NCBI RefSeq assembly: GCF_026914265.1
Contig: NC_069125.1
Span: 8,411,117-8,475,116 of the forward strand
DNA: 64,000 bases
Direction of reading: 5' to 3'
Source of the DNA: Mya arenaria
Taxonomy: Eukaryota > Mollusca > Bivalvia > Myida > Myidae
In this document: piece by piece, positions 24,722 through 36,796 of the stretch
Layout of the letters: each line of letters starts with the position of its first letter
Numbering within the stretch: position 1 is the first letter of the stretch
Notes under the pieces: generated by a model
Database searches by the model: none
What the model was told of the DNA's origin: nothing
The model's input: the letters and a program-made list of their open reading frames with translations, nothing else
Program-made: the position numbers and the translations under genes

Positions 24722-25240
24722 GTTTAAAATAACTTGAAATCCAATTTCTTTGTCATTGAAGTGCTTCATCACTAGACATTAAATAGGCTGCGAATTTCTG
24801 CTTGCCTGCGTATGTGCTAGTGAAGACGCAAATTTATGTACAAGTTGATGTTCAATGTATTTCGGGAAGTCGCATGTAGGCACACTGATTCTAGCATAAA
24901 TCACAGTTGCACATGGCATTTTAAGCTTGTACACAGTACACATACATGGATATTGTTGCGCACAAAAACTGACCACACGTTCTGGTACACATATATAAGT
25001 AGCATTTGGAAACCGCTCTATTATTGCAAGAAAAGCTTAGGTAATTATATAAATTAACGAAATTAGAAACGTTTTAGAACAGCAAACTTGTCTGCGAAGA
25101 AGCACACTGAAGTAATAATTGACGAAAAATAACAGTTCCGTACGACACAGTGGGTGTTTTGAAAAGGTATTTTTATTTTTCTAAATAATGAGCACTTCTT
25201 TAAAAGGTTATTAATACAAATCTGATCAGCATTCTTAATA
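24722..25240 (+). repeat. Long dispersed repeat, copy around 24.0-25.2 kb
   Basis: Together with 24030-24132 this matches 52500-52980 and 60400-60660: 'cgctgtcagc', 'tttcaacgcagatgttt', 'cttgaaatccaat', 'gtacacatac', 'gttgcgcacaaaaa' and 'aacgaaatta.a.acgtttt' recur in the same order. Confidence 0.65.
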
Positions 25241-25640
25241 ATATTCGTAGTTTAAATGTTGTGTTTTTGTTACAATTTCTATCTCAACTCATTTTAACAC
25301 GTAACATCAAAGGTGATTAAAAGAAGGATATGTTTTAACACTTATTAAAAACGTATTATCTCATAGAATGTGTTGATAAAACATTTGACGAAATGTTTAA
25401 TGAAAACTTATTCCAGAGCAGAAAACGTACTTGATAATTTAAGAAAAAGAACGTACTCGATTACATTTATATGCATAATAAATTTCGTCGGAAACTTCAC
25501 CCGAGTGTTTAATCCACACAATCTATAATAATAGGCGCTTTTTAAATGTGTACACCAACATACAATTTTTATTACCGTTTCATGTACATATGTGGTACAA
25601 TGAGTTGAGGCTGAGACTGAAAATCGGCGTTTGTGATATA
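25241..25640 (+). mobile_element. Old diverged copy of the 50.78-kb MITE family
   Basis: The interior matches 50815-51140: 'atctcaactcattttaa', 'tctcatagaatgtgtt', 'gaaaacttattc.agagca', 'gtacttga' and 'ggaaacttnac' in order. The right end keeps 'tggtacaatgagtt'. The outer termini are decayed. Confidence 0.6.
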
Positions 25641-28128
25641 GGTACCAGGAGATGTTATCATAGTTAAGTTACTTGCATTATACAAAGGTATATCACAATG
25701 GTTATATAGCTGTACGAGCCCAGCTGTACCGCATAAATCTACCCTTTTGCCACGGTTTCTGCTCTTTGGTGCGAAAGAATGATGGCATTTATGCACTAGT
25801 TAATTGCGTATTTATTTAATGAAATATTTTATATTTTAATTCACATGAAATTCTACATACGCATTTATAATTCTACATCAGCAACATTGTGAATATTTAC
25901 ATTTCCGTTTGAAGAAAATCGCATCCTATTAGTTTTACTGTTACCCATTCTACAACAATTGCTTAAAAAGTTAATCAACATTGTACTGATCACTCTCGTA
26001 GGCAAGACGTTACGCGAAATGTTGTCTTGTGAAACTGAATTACCTACTTTTACGGTTTCAAAATCACATGCGCCCATGTAGGGAATTAGCGTATGGAAAT
26101 ATTGATTGTACAATACAAGACAAATATTTTCCTTTGAAAAAGACATGAGGAATTAAGGCATTACGGATTTCATTATCGAACATCATTTTTCCGGAATTAC
26201 AACATGTAGCGCTGATGGAATGACGCGCTCTCATTAGCTGACGTTAAAACGTAATAGGATTAGAGAGAAACTATATCATCAGCATTAAAATAACCCTCTG
26301 CGAGAATCTATACGTCTTTCCGACAGATGAACGATGTATTCTTTATAAAGATACAAACTTAAGCTTATGTGCTGTCTTGTTATTATAATAGCATATTATC
26401 TGAATGTAGTTTTTTTTTGCACGATTCAATTCTTTTGATATTACTGCATTTTTGCAATTTTGTGTATGAATTTCATCCTAACTACTCCATTCTGTTGCGC
26501 TTTAGATATTTCATAATAACAAATACTTTCATAAAACACTTTACAATGATGTTTTCTCAGACAGCATTCCAAATACCTCCCGGATAACTGAATGTGTAAC
26601 ATTTTGCGATGACATTCGCAACTTATCAATATAATAAAATGGAAATAGTCAGGGATTTACGACCGTTTACTTAATTAAAACAACAATGTTTCCCTAAAGA
26701 CAGATTTATCCATCGCTTTCAGTTTTTTTTTTATATAAAAGAACGCGCTTAGTACAAGTGATGGCATTGGCTTCGCTAACTTTTTATTCCAATGGTGTAA
26801 TCCAATTTCAAAAATGAATAAAACATTTATAATGGCGTATATGATTCCTGCTGGTTTAGTTAAAAAAACGGTGGTCGTTATAGATTCGATATGTTTAAAC
26901 TGAACGTGCGGCCATTTAAGTTTCTTGCTTAATATCATCAGGAATCATTCGAACCTTCAATCAAGTAACCGGGTTCAATTTTGTTGATATAAATTTGATA
27001 ATCAGCACACGCACTATTTCATCAATATTAAACCTTCAGTAAAAACAGTATTACATTTTTAAAAGTAATGGTCATACAGGCAGAAATTTTACTTACTGTC
27101 ATTTTCTAATGACTGTTTCCCACGAGAACATATGTCGATGTATGTGTATCTGTGTATCTGGTATACTTTAATCTTAAAAACGAGTTCTTTGAGTGACACT
27201 GTCTAGATATGGCAGAAAAACGCTAAAATTTAGATATGGATAGGGCACTTGACAAATTGTCCTTGGTACACTATGTCAATCATGACTGTTTCCGGCTAGA
27301 ACCAACGCATTTTCATTATTCATGTTAAGAAACTGTGTTAATCTGAAAAAGGCAGATGCTTTATTGTGGTACAATCAATATGCTAGTGGTATAATTGACA
27401 ATGTAAGAATATTTTGGCGAATATGGCATGTATTATGGTTACGTGTTTGATATCTCCCGTTCGATAAAACAAGAGTTTCATTCGCATTCAATTAGCGATT
27501 GAAAATGACAGTTTGGGATTTATTAAGTTAAAAGAACCACACCAACATATTATTTTAATTATATTTGTTAATATCGTAGCATTAACTCGTTGAATGTAGT
27601 GTTGCAAGCTTTTGAAAGCAGAACTGAATGGCAGATAAAACATCTCTGTTAATCTAACCGCTTTGTCTTTCGTGCCCACTTGAGTATTTATAACAAAGCC
27701 TTCATTACTCAACCCTTTTGAAAAGAGTAATATTTGGTTCCTGACACGTATTAAAATTGTAAACACCGGTGGGTAGCTCGATTTCCAAACAAGACACAGT
27801 AATCCGCACGAGACTTGTCTGTAAATGGACTATTAACATATAATATACATTATTCGGGCATTTTGCAGTCTGTCGATGTCTAAATCAGCATTCGCTAATT
27901 CAGTTTAAACGAGGCGTAATGTCGGATAAGAATCTCTTGTATCATTCAACATCAGATGAAATAACTGTAAATCCTTGGAGTTGTGGTAAATCGACCATAC
28001 AAACACATCGTGCAACCAATTATAACTAAAAGAGCAGCTCGATTTAAAATAAACACGAGTACAACTATTAATGCATGTTAATATATTCGTCCATGAATTC
28101 CAGCCGTTCGAGGGACGTATACGTCATT
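25641..28128 (+). repeat. Long dispersed repeat, copy around 26-28 kb
   Basis: Ordered matches to 35.2-36.2, 48.4-49.4, 54.6-55.0 and 62.2-63.9 kb: a truncated SINE 3' part near 25995-26045, then 'ttgtacaatacaagacaaat' (about 26105), 'cattacggat', 'ccatctgttgcgcttta'-type sequence near 26488 and 'acgaccgttta' near 26660. No coding content is supported. Confidence 0.6.
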
Positions 28129-28358
28129 CTAACAAACAAATGTAAAGCTGATATATAAAAGGGGAATACGTTTTTAGTACCTCCTTTGATACATTTTAAA
28201 ATGTATCCATGTACTTCCTATACAAATGTGCTTTTGCCGTAACATTTTATTAAAACAAATATTTTGTTTTTATTTCTGGAGGTATTGAACACTTGCATTT
28301 TAAGTATTCACAGCTAGTAATTCCCCTTTTATATATCAGCTTTACATTTGTTTGTTAG
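28129..28358. mobile_element. 230-bp MITE with perfect inverted ends
   Basis: The termini match perfectly in inverted orientation for about 39 bp, beginning CTAACAAACAAATGTAAAGC and ending at AAAAGGGGAAT. The middle holds a 20-bp perfect palindrome GATACATTTTAAAATGTATC (28188-28207). No clear target duplication was found, so superfamily is not assigned. Confidence 0.8.
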
Positions 28359-28427
28359 CAAAAAAAAGCTTTTTACAATCACTCAGAAAACTGTCTTTAA
28401 TGTTACCAGTATCTGGTTCATATCTTA

Positions 28428-28810
28428 AAATGACACTCGTATACAAAATCAATATATACACATGTAGAGCAAATATATTTTGAGTGATAAACCTTTAACT
28501 ATTTATTAAATAATGCATTTAAGAAAAATATTATTAAATTACTGATAACAAGATTATAACCGTGTATTTAATGGCTGAAAACGCACAGATATTAAATGGT
28601 TGGTGAGTGCTTAAAGATTTGCAGTGATAAACTAACGTCTCATAAGGTAGAAATACTGTGTTTTTTGCACCTTTCTTTGAAATTAAGCAAGGTATCCTTC
28701 ATAAGAACCATTGTTTTTTTTATATTTATTCATCCTTTTCGGTAAATTTAAACAATTGTATTAATTGTGGTAGATATTATTTTGGAGTGAGAATGCATCT
28801 TTATCGCTTA
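28428..28810 (+). repeat. Dispersed repeat A, copy 2
   Basis: Counterpart of 20268-20647 (same blocks, same order and orientation). Confidence 0.75.
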
Positions 28811-28889
28811 ATATATTGCAGTGATTTACCTGCACACCAAGAGTCCTTCACTCATTAGTTTTCATTGAGACCCGATATTCCTAAATATC

Positions 28890-29305
28890 GGATCCACCCA
28901 GGAATGCACTAGTTTAAGTAATATGTGTATAAAGTAAAGGTCAGGACGCCTGGTTGTGAAATGGAGGGAAGCACTTAGTCAGATTTGCAAATAAATCTCA
29001 GGAATTGTCTTTGTTAAATTGGCAGTTTTACCCATTATCTTGACAACTCCGCTCAAGCATACCGCGGAAATCATTTAAAATGGATATTTAACGCTCAATG
29101 AATTACCTAATGAAATACGTATATAGCAAAAATACGAAATACGGAAAAACTCGGATTTTTTCTCAAAATTACCTTAATGCCAATCTATGCATGTTCTTTT
29201 AACATTGATTTTTATATTTTAATCATGCCAATTTGAATTTACTCTACCTTTATTTTATCCACACTTCTAAAGAACATATAGTAAAATCGCAATATTTTCT
29301 AGTAT
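28890..29305 (+). repeat. Dispersed repeat block related to 45515-45910
   Basis: Shared 'ccagg.atgcact', 'aatatgtg.ataaagtaa', 'tggttgtgaaat', 'cca.tctatgc' and 'aatcatgcca' in the same order. The Transib-like element interrupts just after it. Confidence 0.6.
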
Positions 29306-29310
29306 TACCC

Positions 29311-29695
29311 CACGGTGGAGAACCCACGTGACTTATTTGGTAAAGTGCACGGCAACAAATGTCAACAAGTCTCGATTCAGATAAGGTTTTTAAAGATAAC
29401 TTTCTTAATATTTGGAGAATTTTTGTGAAATAAAGACCATAAACCCCGCATTTAAGAGCTCTATCTACGGTAATAAAGAACCTTCTCTAATATCCTAAAG
29501 TTTTCCTGAAAATCTTGACCAACTGATTTCTCAGAGTTGAAATCTAAGGCAAAGTACACGGCTTTTGACAAATCTATCGCTTTACCTCACTTCTTATAGT
29601 TATTTCAAAGGCGAAAATGAACTAAAACCAATTTGATAAAGTACACGGACATTGTAGGTTTGATAAAGTACACGGTCGTTTACAACCTTCATTGT
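29311..29695 (+). repeat. Left arm of the Transib-like element with subterminal repeats
   Basis: Copies of a (T/G)AAAGT(A/G)CACGG core lie near 29341, 29560, 29637 and 29664. Such spaced repeats near transposon ends often bind transposase (established in general; inferred here). Confidence 0.8.
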
Positions 29696-30067
29696 ATACA
29701 CTCATTATTTCACTGACTGGTGCTAAAACGAGTTATTATAAATATATATATTATTTCTATTCTTCAAATTCATTATTGAACATTGCTCCATGTTTGAAAA
29801 GACGCATTGTAATGGAGTGACAATGGAAGAATGAACGCGTTTTAACAGTTAGACCGACAGAGTCGCCTAAATGATGGGCTCATTTTCATGAATCATGGAA
29901 ACATGTGTTATCACACTAAATTTCAGTCCCGTACTTTAACAATATATTCGCAATTAACATATAAAGGGCTTGAAGTTTTTGTAAAGGATGTTCCACTTCT
30001 TTTTCGTATCGTATATGTAAAACGTGTTTGTATTCATTATACATGGTAAACAGTTTCATTTCAGAAT

Positions 30068-30794
30068 ATGAAGACTCCGACTTTATGCAAAGAATGCGGA
30101 ATGGCATTTCAAAATAAAAAAACAACATCTAGTAGACCACGATAGAAGGCATTCTGGTCGATTGCCATCATTTTTGCGGGAAAGTGTTTACATAGACAGG
30201 TTAGTTTTTCGCTTTTTTCGCCGAGAAATAAGAATAAGAATATTCTAACAGTAATACTTTTATTATGACTTCCCTCGTGTAGAGGTTAAGATTTGCCATC
30301 GTCTGACGGTGTTTTCAACGTTTTTTAGGGGTTGCGTTTTTCACATAATAATGTGGTCTACCATGTTTCAGTGGACAGGGTCGTTCAGTTTTATGGTGCC
30401 GATTACACGATCAAACACTCACTGCGTGGCAGTAATATAGTGTTTTTATAAATCATATTCAAGTACTGCATTGCCAGCATTTCTCGCTAACTTGTGACAG
30501 TACATGTCTTTTTTATAGGTGCAGCAATCACGGCAAGACAAAGTTGCACGTTTGCAAATAGTGTGGCAAAACTGCCCTTGCAAGACTTGAAGATACACGA
30601 ATTAAAGACGCGAAAGCGGCCAATTAAAGCTAACCTGTGGTGTGTGTGGGTTCAAATTGGGTGACACGACCAATCTCAGTGACCAGATTTCTACTAGACA
30701 CAGGGGTATGACAAGTCACAAATGTCTACAGTGTCGCTCAGCGTTCAAGTTCAAATCTGGACTCAGTAGGCACGTTAAGGCGAAACACACCTAA
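30068..30794 (+). pseudogene. Broken C2H2 zinc-finger gene inside the Transib-like element
   Basis: Two exon-like blocks. Block 1 (30068-30199) opens with an ATG and a finger beginning CKECGMAF; its histidine half lies one base out of frame, and the block ends at a plausible donor (ACAG-gttagt). Block 2 (30519-30794) follows a T-rich acceptor (tttttatag), contains an in-frame TAG inside a CxxC knuckle and at least one further frameshift, then two more fingers: one with its first zinc histidine changed to Gln, and a complete last finger CLQC-x12-H-x4-H ending in AKHT and TAA. C2H2 fingers usually bind DNA. Given the breaks it is read as a decayed gene, either captured from the host or once part of the transposon. 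Confidence 0.75.
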
Positions 30795-31825
30795 TGGGGT
30801 CACATTGAAAGATCACAATGGTCTAGTTAGAAGTGCATTCCAGTATGTTGCCGAGTTAAAATAACGTTTTGATGAGATTAACATTTTATTAAGATAAAGA
30901 GCAAAACCTATTGTTACCAAATGGTGCTCTTTCAAAATGTTCGTTTGTCTTGCAGTACTGAAAAAAATGCAGTGTAAAATAAGTATGAAAACGGATTGAG
31001 GATAAAACATTTTCACAAGGTTAAGAGATGCATTGTTGTCATTTTCCCATTGATGTCCTATAAACTCTTAACTGCATGTATCTTATATAATTCAGCAAGC
31101 TTTGAAACACAATTATTTTGTAATCACATTTAAGCCTTTAGTCTAGAACATTCTAATGTTCCATGCTCAGCTCTAATCTAGATGTTCAAGTCTTAGTCCT
31201 AGCCTGTAAGTTGGTATTATAGTGTGCTCTCATTCCTCCTTGTTGTTTCTCATCTAACTCCGAGCCTCCATCTTTACAATGAGTTCCTGTCTGTATTGTT
31301 CGAACGACCGCAGTTTTACTGATGTAGATCAGATAATATTTGTTCAGACTGAACCAAATAAAAGATTCAGCGTTACCTGAAAGGTATGAACAATATGCTT
31401 TAAATGTGGAAATATATATAAACTAACTGTGATGTGCCTATTTTATTGTTTTATATCACATCAAAATAGGATCATGAAATTTATAATCACCACAAACGGG
31501 CCGCTAACTACAGAGATGTTTTATTCGCCGTCAGTCCAGATTATAATTTATAAGTAAAACTGTCTGATTTTTGAAGAAATGTATGTATGATTCTGTATTG
31601 ATCGGCATATTTAAAAGTAATCGAACTTTATTCCATAGACTATCTTTCAACTCCTCATTAAATATGATTGCTAAATGTTTAGTTATTAAGGTGTGCGTTA
31701 TAATGCAAAATGTATTGATACAGCTTAAATAAACCTAAACACTATACATTCTGACTTCACGAATAGAAAATGCTTATATAACGATTAGTTTGTAAACCGC
31801 ACTCTACTTTCAAACATAAACTAAA

Positions 31826-32272
31826 ATGACCGTGTACTTTATCATCCTAAAATGTCCGTGTACTTAATCAATTTGGTTTTAGTTCATTTTTACCTTTGAA
31901 TTAACTAGAAATTAAACAATACACCCTGAAAACTATAAAATACATAAAACATTCTTAAAATATGATTTTTGTATGAATTATTTACGGCTTACATGAGGTA
32001 AACCAATAGATTTGTCAAAAGCCGTGTACTTTGCCTTAGATTTCAACTCTGAGAAATCAGTTGGTCAAGATTTTCCGGAAAACTTTATAATATTAGAGAA
32101 AGTTCTTTATTACCGTGGATAGAGCTCTTAAATGCGGGGTTTATGGTCTTTATTTCACAAAAATTCTCCAAATATTAAGAAAGTTATCTTTAAAAACCTT
32201 ACCTGAATCGAGACTTGTTGACATTTGTTGCCGTGCACTTTACCAAATAAGTCACGTGGGTTCTCCACCGTG
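31826..32272 (-). repeat. Right arm of the Transib-like element with subterminal repeats
   Basis: Inverted counterpart of 29311-29695. CCGTG(T/C)ACTT cores lie near 31830, 31856, 32023 and 32231. It is slightly longer than the left arm because of an inserted stretch around 31915-31990. Confidence 0.8.
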
Positions 32273-32277
32273 TACCC

Positions 32278-32894
32278 CTCACAATCATCCTCTGCCGTAC
32301 TGTTTCACTCTGACGTCATGAAATTTACAAAATGCCACAAAAACGCCTTGATGTTGGATTTTTATGGCCAAATTATGATTGATGAAACTGGCATTGCATT
32401 CTGAAATACACTAATCATTATACCTCACTTGTATAGAATATACGAAATTCCTAAACGCTACGAATACGGGATTTACTGATATTATGTTACTTGAAGTACG
32501 TATCGCCTATGCGCTTTGTTTACCAGCCGACAATTGTTGCCAAAATGGTAACAAGATATGCAGCTGTCGGTGAACATGATTTCTTGACAATAGAAACATC
32601 AACAGATTCAAATAATACGCAGATGATTGCACGAAGGGGTGTTGCTCTAGTTCGGGAATATCTCGCCTCGGTCGACGGTAGTTGCAATATGCATTGTCAC
32701 GCTTAAGGCAGTCAATATTTATATAATATGTTTAATGTGATGGTAAATCGTCCTAGTTTGGTAACGAGGTTTCGGCAGTAAGGAAACAGTAGAGACGTTT
32801 AAAATCATTATTTCTAAGTACATGTAATTGTATATATGCAAGCATACACGTTATTATGTGCAAAAATAATTTACAGAAACTTTACAGCTGTTTC
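32278..32894. other. Non-coding, one short unassigned open frame
   Basis: A 71-codon frame at 32491-32706 has fairly even amino-acid usage, but no family is recognised and no splice context supports it. Confidence 0.3.
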
Positions 32895-33150
32895 ATCTGG
32901 AGTGTTGGCGTGCCCCGTAATTCAGCTTCTTTGAGGACGAGGTTTGATGATCGTTTTCGGCCAAGAGGGTCCTACTGCCTGGCCTGTATGTGTCGATCGG
33001 CGTAACGTTAACGGTGGAGGAAACGTAACCGCCCAAGGTGGTGACACATCAGGCAAAGGTTTCCGTGTCGAGCAGATGTGAGATCGCAACCGAACAGGCG
33101 CCTGGTGGTAACCCGTTTGTACGGCGGAACTCGACCCATTTGTCACTTCA
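32895..33150. repeat. Dispersed repeat B, copy 2
   Basis: Matches 51675-51990: 'gagtgttggcg', 'ttcggccaagag' or 'ttcggccgagag', 'cgcccaaggtg.tgaca', 'aggcgcctggtggt' or 'aggcgcttggcggt', and 'ggaactcgaccc.tttg'. It is more G+C-rich than the surroundings. Possibly a SINE or a MITE; no RNA polymerase III boxes were clear. Confidence 0.65.
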
Positions 33151-33204
33151 TCGAATGATTGATTAGTTGATTTATTGTATTAATTCTTTGATTCATTCAG
33201 TCAT

Positions 33205-33390
33205 TTATTGATTCATACATACATTCATTCATTCATTCGTTTGATCGTTCGTTCGTTCGTCTTTCTGTCCGTTCGTCTGTCTGTCCGTTCGTCCTTCCAT
33301 TCGTTCTTTAGTTCGTTTGTTCGTCCGTTTGTTTGTTCGTTCATTCATTCATACATTCTTCATTCATTTATTCATTCATTCATTCAACAC
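33205..33390 (+). repeat. (ATTC)n/(GTTC)n tetranucleotide tract
   Basis: Runs of cattcatt, gttcgttc, gtccgttc and tgtctgtc in 4-base steps, ending again in cattcatt. It immediately follows dispersed repeat B. Confidence 0.9.
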
Positions 33391-35234
33391 TGACGCAGGA
33401 AGTGATGACCGTTAACAACAATATTCCGGAAATGAAATGGTATGTAATCACAAACATATTTTGGCATTTATTTGAAGCTCCGTCAGTTTTTTAACATTTC
33501 ACAAGGAGAACAGTCAATGTACCGTTATGTAATAATATCCCGTAGGTAAGTTTTATATCCCAACATGTTCTTTCAGGAAAAAAAGGAAATAATCTGGCAA
33601 ACTTTGTGTATACTATAAATGTAGTTTTAAACAAACAGAGTGAAGCTCATTAAGTCAAAAACTTGAAAATGCCTTTAATGGTACAGAAATCAATGACAAA
33701 ATATCATCAATGTGCCAAGACGTGCTCGATTCGTCCCCACAAAGATTACAAATTATTTCTTGAACTGTATGAATCGTATAACATATTTGTTAAACGTGTA
33801 ATGATTTTTTTTATTCTTTTCATTTTCAGATATTATAAGCAACATATAGTAGCATGTAACCCTTTGGTCTTTCTAATTTACAACTCGACCGTAATATACA
33901 CTTTATATGCGTTGTATCAAGACTCAATTATCTAAATCTTCGATCACATTGGGTTTAGACCGGTTTATGAAGGACATGCTTTGTTAAGTCGAATAGATTT
34001 TTAATTAATTTGAGTATTAGCACCTTTTTATTAAAGCATTATAAAACATTTCTGAAAAGCTAATTAAAAGTAAGAGATTACAAGCAACTGGTAGGCTTTC
34101 TGTTAAAGTATTAAAGATGACCATTTCCCATGTGTACGTACGTCTATCGGGTTAAAAGCTACAAGTAAATTAAAATAATTACTATCGTGAGGGTATACCG
34201 TTGACGGATATGCAAGGATAAAGAAAGCAGAATTTTCATGAAATATTGATAACAAAATGAGATCTGACGTGTTCTGGATGTACTCAATGTCCATCCCCCA
34301 GGGAAGAAGCTAGCTGGGTTCAACGTCTTTGCATTATTTACGTGAAGTGATATCATTAATTGCGAAATTCTGTGTTTACTTTAGTGAAATTGGTAGTATT
34401 CGGCTCATAATTTAGTTATTCAAAACTATCAATACATATAATATTATACACACTATACATCGACAGACACAACATATTAATACACTTTAATAATACGTAT
34501 ATCGTTGAGAAATTATTCCAGAAATGTATGTAATTATACTATGTAGCATACTGATTATAAATGTCAATATCAGGTTTAAGCTTTTCTGTGTTGTTTCATA
34601 AGTATTATAAACAATCATTGCATCGGTGCAATACCACCTTTCGAGTTGTTTGGGATAATATTGTAGAACATTGCTCCAGTTCAGATTTCTGTAATCTAGT
34701 GAACTATTTAGGGTTGATACACCTTTTAAGAGTCGAAGCCATTAACAGAGTTCCGCAAAATGCTTTAATTAACTCCAAGGGTCTATGCATCTTTGAACTG
34801 TCGAAAAAGGTGTACTTTCGACATCATAATATTGTAATAGTGACTTGTGACATTGTCACAATTAAGTTTACGATTTGAAGGTAAAATAAAAGGTTACAAT
34901 GTTCATTCCCAGTCTCGGTTTCAGGATTTGGAGTTCTTGGGTGGATGAGGGGGGGGGGGGGCGGGGGTAAATTAGCTTTGTGGCACAACTTATAATGTGC
35001 ACCCTTACTAAAAGAGTTGAAGAGACACACATTCTTCGAGCAAAATTAATTCATTTTATATTTTTGCAACGCATCGCAATCGTATTCTAACTTTAAAGGA
35101 GAAAGCTGTTTACATTTATCAACAGTATGCAATGACAACAAAATAGCAATTTATGTTTATTGCTACCGTCACCTTTAAGATGGATGAAAGGAAATTTTTG
35201 TGGCCATTATTAAATATTGTGGATTCGTTTCCTC
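33391..35234. other. Non-coding, no gene seen
   Basis: A G run lies at about 34949-34970. The longest open frame (34561-34878, 105 codons) has no recognisable family and no support. Confidence 0.35.
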
Positions 35235-35460
35235 GTCATGTTAACCATATCTAGTGTTATTAATCTCTCTCGTTGGCAAGAAGTTACGCAAGAATGTGGT
35301 CTTGTGTTGCTTGGGGAAAACGGGGTTCCCGGAGGAAACCAACTGGTCCGGTTTTGAACTCCTATCCGCACAGATCGGGAATCGAGCCCGGGCTCTATGT
35401 TGAAAAGCGAGTGCGCAAGCCTATGCGCTAACTGACAGATATTGTTTTCCGAGATAAACA
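35235..35460 (-). mobile_element. tRNA-derived SINE, copy 1
   Basis: Read on the minus strand from about 35445: a box A-like TTAGCGCATAGG, then CTCGCTTTTCAAC, a box B-like GGGCTCGATTCCCG, followed by TTTCCTCCGGGAACCCCG, the ACAAGACCACATTCTTGCG part and GCCAACGAGAG. The order tRNA-like head, then conserved body, fits a SINE. A body of this type resembles conserved central domains known in metazoan SINEs, which I cannot confirm without a search. Confidence 0.75.
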
Positions 35461-36600
35461 TGAAATCATCCGATGCTAGACGCCGGTGTACTTACCATTT
35501 TGGTTCAAAGATGTTTTTACTCCGAACTACTGAATGTTTTTACGATTACAAAACTGCCAAAAAAGCTGGTATCGAATGGATATGAAACTTAAGTTTATTA
35601 TAGTGCCATGTTTTTATTTTAAGGACAGATCATTTGCTTAAGTGACACATTATTGAATGAAACAACTTCACCCAAACTACTCCATGCTGCTGCGCTTTAA
35701 ATAGTTGATAATGACAATTATTTGTATAAAAAAACATTTTGTCATTATTTTTTCTCTGGCCACATGGATTAAAGGAAGAAATTATTTGTCCGCGACAAGT
35801 ACCATTTAACAACGTATCAAAATGAGCACCAAGCCAAGAGTTTATGACCGTTTACTAAATAAAACAGCGATGTTTCCTAAGAGATCGGTATTTCATTACA
35901 AACGTCGTTAGGCATTTCTCATAAACAATATCATCTCACAAACTCATTTTAGTGTCAACCATTTTCAAAAAAATAAATGTCACGAATGGACTGTTCATCC
36001 AATATCTTGTCAAATTTAATGTTATTATGTGTTATTATAAAAGTATAAATAAATATTCTGGTTGTTGTTGACGACGCGTAATCAAACTACAAACACCATG
36101 AGTAACTCGATTTCAAAACAAAAACAGTTGTTTCCAAATTATTTGTCTGTGAACGGATCATTAACATGAATACATAACTTGTCATTTTTGGACTAGGGCA
36201 CTTGTGGCCTAGTTCATAGCCGTAAACGCGCTATCTGCATTCTCAAGCCGCATCTGACGTAATGTATTCATACGCTGTAATTTGATTGGATTGCCGTTAG
36301 CGAATTTGAATAATCAAAGTAGTACCAGAACTGATTACAATGAAAACATCCAATAAAAATAGTTCTTCTAACAATTCAAGCTAACTGTATGTTCTTTTAA
36401 TGAAGCACAAGAAATTCATACGTAGCAAGTGAGTTAATCGGATTAACTACATGAATGTTCTTGCATACGGTCAGATTATATGCAATAAGAATATGAACAT
36501 ATTGGAAAAGTACGCATCGAAAATTTTCCGTTTAATGCTCTTTATTGATAGACTTGTACCCTCTTTCTCTTTTATCCGAAAAGAAACAAGTATTAGCTAA
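35461..36600 (+). repeat. Long dispersed repeat, copy around 35.2-36.2 kb
   Basis: Following the SINE come 'ccatgctgctgcgctttaaa' (about 35682), 'tatgaccgtttactaaat' (about 35842) and 'gatgtttcct', in the order seen at 26.4-26.7 and 63.1-63.3 kb. Confidence 0.6.
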
Positions 36601-36796
36601 CCGCGGTGCCCGTCGCGCATTCGAAATGTCTTGTTAATTCATACGTAAAGCGAATAAAGCGTGCGGTCTAAGTAGAAAACAACCAGGAAAGTTGGTTTAA
36701 AAAAATATTGTTATCCTTTGTATACAATGTTGGTATTCCGAAGTCGGTCCCTGTTCTTTTTTTCGAGATAAATCGGTATGACTTAAATACGAAAAT

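Larger units (their letters stand above)
29306..32277. mobile_element. Transib-like transposon, 2,962 bp, non-autonomous
   Basis: The element body is 29311-32272. Both ends start CACGGTGGAGAACCCACGTG in inverted orientation, and 5-bp direct repeats TACCC flank it (29306-29310, 32273-32277). CAC-type heptamer ends resembling CACAGTG and 5-bp G+C-rich duplications are established Transib traits. The inverted arms stay nearly identical for about 280 bp and remain related to about 29695 on the left and 31826 on the right. A motif close to TAAAGTACACGG occurs four times in each arm. No transposase was recognised. The interior carries a broken C2H2 zinc-finger gene. The Transib assignment rests on the ends only. 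Confidence 0.85.

Noticed and set aside
32491..32706. 71-codon plus-strand frame with balanced composition
   Set aside because: It looked protein-like, but no family, splice sites or second copy support it.
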